Below, in pieces: positions 60,455 through 64,000 of a DNA stretch of 64,000 nucleotides. Under the pieces are notes generated by a model that saw nothing but the letters and a program-made list of their open reading frames with translations, had not been told where the DNA came from and did not search any database. Location: NCBI RefSeq assembly GCF_042647465.1, contig NZ_JBHRVN010000004.1, one strand, 5' to 3'. The position numbers and the translations under genes were made by a program. Numbering within the stretch: the stretch's first letter is position 1; every line of letters starts with the position of its first letter. The DNA comes from Wagnerdoeblera intermedia (lineage in GTDB: Bacteria; Pseudomonadota; Alphaproteobacteria; Rhodobacterales; Rhodobacteraceae).

Positions 60455-60499
60455 CTTTGGCTTTTTCCAAATACTCCGCGGTCCGGGGCAGCGCCCCGG
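60455..60499 (-). repeat. Dispersed hairpin plus AT-core element, copy 4
   Basis: On the minus strand CCGGGGC (60493-60499 complement) loop GCT GCCCCGG, identical to the copy 1 dyad, then the core GCGGAGTATTTGGAAAAAGC and CAAAG ending at 60455, about 65 bases before the SDR start. Confidence 0.8.
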
Positions 60500-60561
60500 C
60501 GCTCCGCCACTCAGCGCCCCCCCTGCCTCCACAGGTCAGGCAATCTCCCACACCAGCCCTC

Positions 60562-60611
60562 TGAATGAGCAGAATTCATATAAACGTTGTGATCTATGAA
60601 TTTCACATTCA
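60562..60611. promoter_or_regulatory. TGAAT/ATTCA half-site cluster before metH
   Basis: TGAAT at 60562-60566 and 60597-60601 and ATTCA at 60574-60578 and 60607-60611 form two inverted pairs (spacers 7 and 5). The inner pair extends to ATTCATA (60574-60580) and TATGAAT (60595-60601). It lies 64-113 bases before the first metH gene. The binding factor is unknown; a methionine or S-adenosylhomocysteine regulator is a guess. Confidence 0.45.
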
Positions 60612-60674
60612 GCCGCCTCTGGCCTATATGCATGAAGGACCAGGCCCGGCCTCTGACTTGCTGCAAGGTGATCC

Positions 60675-61715
60675 ATGCAAATCTTCCAACTGCCCCGCAC
60701 GGCTGCCTTCGGGCAGCTGGAACGCCTTGCGCGTGAGCGTATTCTCATCCTCGACGGTGCCATGGGCACCCAGATCCAGGGCCTTGGCCTCTCGGAAGAG
60801 GATTACACCGGTCACGGCTCCGGCTGCGCCTGCCGCCATCACTCCGACCGGCCCCAGAAGGGCAACAACGATCTGCTGATTCTCAGCCAGCCCCAGGCGA
60901 TTGAAGAGATCCACTTCAAATATGCCATGGCCGGCGCCGATATCGTGGAAACCAACACCTTCTCCGCCACCACCATCGCCCAGGCCGATTACGCCATGGA
61001 AGAGGCGGTCTGGGATCTGAACTATGAAGGCGCCCGCGTCGTGCGCCGCGCCCTCGACCGCGCCACTGCGATTGACGGCAAACCGCGCTTCGTCGCCGGG
61101 GCCGTGGGCCCGACGAACCGCACCGCCTCGATCAGCCCGGACGTCAACAACCCGGGCTACCGCGCCGTCAGCTTTGACGAACTGCGTGTGGCTTACGGCC
61201 AGCAGGTCCGCGCCCTGATCGCCGGGGGCGCCGATCTCATCCTCATCGAGACGATCTTTGACACGCTGAACGCCAAAGCCGCCATCTTCGCTACCTTTGA
61301 AGCCTTTGCCGAACACGGCCAGCGGCTGCCGATCATGATCTCGGGCACCATCACCGATGCCTCGGGCCGCACGCTGACCGGCCAGACCCCCACCGCCTTC
61401 TGGCACTCGGTCGCCCACGCCCGCCCCTTCTCGGTCGGCCTGAACTGCGCGCTCGGTGCCTCGGCGATGCGGCCGCATATCGCTGAGCTTGCAGGCGTCG
61501 CCCCCACCCATATCTGCGCCTATCCCAACGCCGGTCTGCCCAACGCCTTTGGCCAATATGATGAAGGCCCCGAAGACACCGCGCGCCAGATCGCCGGTTT
61601 CGCCGAAGCGGGCCTTCTGAACATCACCGGCGGCTGCTGCGGCACCACCCCTGACCACATCCGCGCCATCGCCGAGGCCGTGGCCCCCTTCTCCCCGCGT
61701 GAGGTAAAAGCCTGA
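60675..61715 (+). CDS. metH: Methionine synthase, homocysteine-binding part (separate gene)
   Basis: A 346-residue homocysteine S-methyltransferase domain corresponding to the N-terminal module of MetH. ERILILDGAMGTQIQGLGLS is the characteristic start, and the zinc ligands are Cys in GLNCALGASAM and the pair in GGCCGTTPDHIRAI. Acting with the following gene product, it accepts a methyl group from methylcobalamin to make methionine. TGCAAGGTGATCC upstream carries AAGGTGA before ATG 60675. Its TGA overlaps the ATG of the next gene by one base, so the two parts are made together. Confidence 0.92.
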   Translation: MQIFQLPRTAAFGQLERLARERILILDGAMGTQIQGLGLSEEDYTGHGSGCACRHHSDRPQKGNNDLLILSQPQAIEEIHFKYAMAGADIVETNTFSATTIAQADYAMEEAVWDLNYEGARVVRRALDRATAIDGKPRFVAGAVGPTNRTASISPDVNNPGYRAVSFDELRVAYGQQVRALIAGGADLILIETIFDTLNAKAAIFATFEAFAEHGQRLPIMISGTITDASGRTLTGQTPTAFWHSVAHARPFSVGLNCALGASAMRPHIAELAGVAPTHICAYPNAGLPNAFGQYDEGPEDTARQIAGFAEAGLLNITGGCCGTTPDHIRAIAEAVAPFSPREVKA

Positions 61716-64000
61716 TGACCACCCCTTACCTGCGCCTCTCCGGTCTTGAGCCCTTCGTTCTGACGCCCGACATCCCCTTCGTGAACGTAGGCGAGCGGAC
61801 GAATGTCACCGGCTCGGCCCGCTTCCGCAAACTGATCACCAACCGCGACTATGCCGCCGCGCTCGAAGTGGCCCGCCAGCAGGTCGAAAACGGTGCGCAG
61901 ATCATCGACATCAATATGGATGAGGGCCTGATCGACTCGCAGGCCGCGATGGTTGAATATCTCAACCTCGTGGCCTCTGAGCCTGATATCGCCCGCGTTC
62001 CGGTGATGATCGACAGCTCCAAATGGGAGGTGATCGAGGCCGGTCTGAAATGCGTCCAGGGCAAGGCCATCGTCAACTCGATCTCGCTGAAAGAGGGCGA
62101 AGATCAGTTCCGCCATCACGCCTCGCTCTGCCTGGCTTACGGCGCTGCCGTCGTCGTCATGGCCTTTGACGAACAGGGCCAGGCTGACAGCTATCAGCGC
62201 AAAATCGAAATCTGCGCCCGCGCCTATAAGATCCTCACCGAAGAGCTGTCCTTCCCGCCGGAAGACATCATCTTTGACCCCAACGTCTTTGCCATCGCCA
62301 CCGGCATTGAAGAGCACAACAACTACGGCGTCGACTTCATCGAGGCGACCCGCTGGATCCGGCAGAACCTGCCCCATGCCCATGTCTCGGGCGGTGTGTC
62401 GAACCTGTCGTTCTCCTTCCGCGGCAATGAGCCGGTGCGCGAAGCCATGCATGCCGTCTTCCTTTATCACGCCATTCAGGCGGGGATGGATATGGGCATC
62501 GTCAACGCGGGCCAGCTGGCGGTCTACGACCAGATCGACCCCGAACTGCGCGAGGCCTGCGAGGACGCCGTGCTGAACCGCCGTGCCGATGCGACGGAGC
62601 GTCTGCTGGAGGTGGCCGAAAAATACCGCGGCACCGGCGGCAAAGAGGCCAAAGAGCGCGATCTCGGCTGGCGTGACTGGCCCGTCGCCAAACGGATTGA
62701 ACATGCCTTGGTCAATGGCATCACCGAATTTATCGAGGCCGACACCGAAGAAGCGCGGCTGAACTATGACCGTCCGCTCCATGTCATCGAAGGCCCGCTG
62801 ATGGCCGGAATGAACGTGGTGGGCGATCTCTTCGGCGCGGGAAAAATGTTCCTGCCCCAGGTGGTGAAATCCGCCCGCGTGATGAAACAGGCCGTCGCGG
62901 TCCTTCTGCCCTATATGGAAGCCGAAAAGCTTGCCAACGGCGGCTCAGGCGAACGCGAGGCCGCAGGCAAAATCCTGATGGCCACGGTGAAGGGCGATGT
63001 GCATGACATCGGCAAGAACATCGTCGGCGTGGTTCTCGCCTGCAACAACTATGAGATCATCGACCTTGGCGTCATGGTGCCGCCGCAGAAGATCCTTCAG
63101 GCGGCGCGTGAGCATAATGTCGACGTGATCGGTCTTTCGGGCCTCATCACCCCCTCGCTCGATGAAATGGCCCATATGGCCGCGGAGATGGAGCGTGAGG
63201 GCTTTGACATCCCGCTGATGATCGGGGGGGCCACCACTTCGAAGGTGCATACGGCGGTGAAGATCGCGCCGCGCTACACCAAAGGTCAGGCCGTTTATGT
63301 GACCGACGCCTCCCGTGCCGTGGGCGTGGTCGGTCAGCTTCTGTCACCCGACATGAAGCCCGGCTATGTCGCCGATCTTCAGGCCGAATATAAAGCCGTG
63401 GCCGAGGGCCATGAGCGCGCCGAGCGTCTGAAGCAGCGCCTGCCGCTGGCCGCCGCCCGCGCCAATGCTTTCAAACCCACGGGCTTTGCGCCGGTGGCGC
63501 CGGGCTTTACCGGTACGAAAGTGATCGCCGACTGGGATCTGGCCGAAATTGCGCGCTACATCGACTGGACCCCCTTCTTCCAGACCTGGGAGCTGAAGGG
63601 CGTCTATCCGAAGATCCTTGAGGACGAAAAGCAGGGCGAAGCGGCACGGGCGCTGTTTGCGGATGCGCAGGCCATGCTGGCGCAGATCATCTCAGAGCAG
63701 TGGTTCAAGCCCCGCGCCGTGATCGGCTTCTGGCCCGCCAATGCGTCGGGCGATGACATCCGCCTCTTCACCGGTGAGGACCGCTCGGAAGAACTCGCAA
63801 CCCTGCACACGCTGCGTCAGCAGACCACCAAGCGCGAAGGCCGCCCCAATGTGGCGCTGTCGGACTTTGTGGCACCGGAGGGCACGCCCGACTGGATCGG
63901 CGGCTTTGTCGTCACCGCAGGCCCCGAGGAGATCGAAATCGCCGAACGCTTTGAAAAGGCCAACGACGATTACGCCTCGATCATGGTCAAGGCCCTGGCC
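61715..64000 (+). CDS. metH: Methionine synthase, folate/B12/activation part (runs off the window)
   Basis: 762 codons are visible without a stop. The pterin-binding barrel comes first (NVGERTNVTGSARF, then DINMDEGLID), next the cap and cobalamin domains with the B12-ligand His430 in DVHDIGKNIVG, and then the start of the S-adenosylmethionine-dependent reactivation domain (WTPFFQTWELKGVYP). It lacks the homocysteine module, which is encoded just upstream, so MetH is split in two. The start ATG overlaps the upstream TGA by one base. The C-terminal end lies beyond the window edge. Confidence 0.95.
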   Translation, partial: MTTPYLRLSGLEPFVLTPDIPFVNVGERTNVTGSARFRKLITNRDYAAALEVARQQVENGAQIIDINMDEGLIDSQAAMVEYLNLVASEPDIARVPVMIDSSKWEVIEAGLKCVQGKAIVNSISLKEGEDQFRHHASLCLAYGAAVVVMAFDEQGQADSYQRKIEICARAYKILTEELSFPPEDIIFDPNVFAIATGIEEHNNYGVDFIEATRWIRQNLPHAHVSGGVSNLSFSFRGNEPVREAMHAVFLYHAIQAGMDMGIVNAGQLAVYDQIDPELREACEDAVLNRRADATERLLEVAEKYRGTGGKEAKERDLGWRDWPVAKRIEHALVNGITEFIEADTEEARLNYDRPLHVIEGPLMAGMNVVGDLFGAGKMFLPQVVKSARVMKQAVAVLLPYMEAEKLANGGSGEREAAGKILMATVKGDVHDIGKNIVGVVLACNNYEIIDLGVMVPPQKILQAAREHNVDVIGLSGLITPSLDEMAHMAAEMEREGFDIPLMIGGATTSKVHTAVKIAPRYTKGQAVYVTDASRAVGVVGQLLSPDMKPGYVADLQAEYKAVAEGHERAERLKQRLPLAAARANAFKPTGFAPVAPGFTGTKVIADWDLAEIARYIDWTPFFQTWELKGVYPKILEDEKQGEAARALFADAQAMLAQIISEQWFKPRAVIGFWPANASGDDIRLFTGEDRSEELATLHTLRQQTTKREGRPNVALSDFVAPEGTPDWIGGFVVTAGPEEIEIAERFEKANDDYASIMVKALA

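Noticed and set aside
60392..60532. N-terminal extension of the SDR gene
   Set aside because: It is translated from a dispersed repeat element. The cofactor motif starts five residues after the Met at 60391, as expected for an SDR.
60533..60674. Possible cobalamin, SAM-II or SAH riboswitch before metH
   Set aside because: I looked for the expected conserved boxes and pairings and found none. The region is short and better explained by protein half-sites.

Overview
The window is high-GC DNA from an alphaproteobacterium, most probably a member of the Rhodobacterales (Rhodobacter/Paracoccus relatives). The evidence is the gene set and the protein sequences: a DUF1013/TrcR cell-cycle regulator, a DUF1127 small protein, a phaZ-phaC-phaP-phaR block with TGC-rich operators, a two-part MetH, a MrpA-MrpB fusion, and the style of the intergenic GC-rich dyads. 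Genus and species cannot be fixed from the sequence alone. Almost everything is chromosomal core or near-core gene content. I see no insertion sequence, prophage, integrase, CRISPR array, tRNA or rRNA gene.

Layout, left to right. 1-3413: end of gcvT, then gcvH and gcvP (glycine cleavage). 3572-5131: guaA. 5307-8429: a BI-1 family membrane protein, a DUF1127 protein, a LysR regulator and a quinone oxidoreductase-like protein. 8757-10978: an XRE regulator, hisN-type phosphatase and an orphan FliM/FliN-like SpoA protein. 10979-11759: a long gene-free region carrying 13 perfect copies of a 7-bp repeat. 11760-17820: a tightly coupled mrp (pha/mnh) monovalent cation/proton antiporter operon. 18344-21004: a fused SecDF. 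21046-22803: thioesterase, tyrosine-phosphatase-like protein and zinc metalloprotease on the minus strand. 23019-25801: dnaX, ebfC and recR. 25874-29815: trcR, an RNase T2, a cold shock protein and thrS. 29997-33197: a small secreted protein, an outer-membrane transporter-like protein and two alpha/beta hydrolases. 33244-37715: polyhydroxyalkanoate (PHA) storage genes phaZ, phaC, phaP, phaR. 37752-41229: an FAD oxidoreductase, class I glutamine amidotransferase and glutamine-synthetase-like ligase, resembling a gamma-glutamyl polyamine pathway. 41349-43583: a DEAD-box RNA helicase with a repetitive basic tail. 43841-46914: a molybdopterin-domain-like exported protein translationally coupled to a hybrid histidine kinase. 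46974-47342: a VanZ-like protein. 47485-59486: the transcription/translation cluster secE-nusG-rplK-rplA-rplJ-rplL-rpoB-rpoC, all on the minus strand. 59558-60391: a short-chain dehydrogenase. 60675-64000: methionine synthase in two adjacent genes, the second running off the window.

The functional blocks cooperate in familiar ways: C1 metabolism (glycine cleavage at the left edge, methionine synthase at the right), carbon storage with its own repressor, ion homeostasis by the Mrp complex, and the macromolecular synthesis core. The observations most worth a second look are: the exported Mo-fold-like protein, with no cysteine, paired with an orphan hybrid kinase (43841-46914); the 7-bp repeat array upstream of mrp; a four-copy dispersed element combining a GC-rich hairpin with an AT-rich core; the perfect 16-bp inverted repeat before phaP; alternative base-pairing in the rplL-rpoB spacer; and a cluster of TGAAT/ATTCA half-sites before the split metH. 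I found no clearly new multi-gene defence or biosynthetic system. Most of the window is ordinary core genome.
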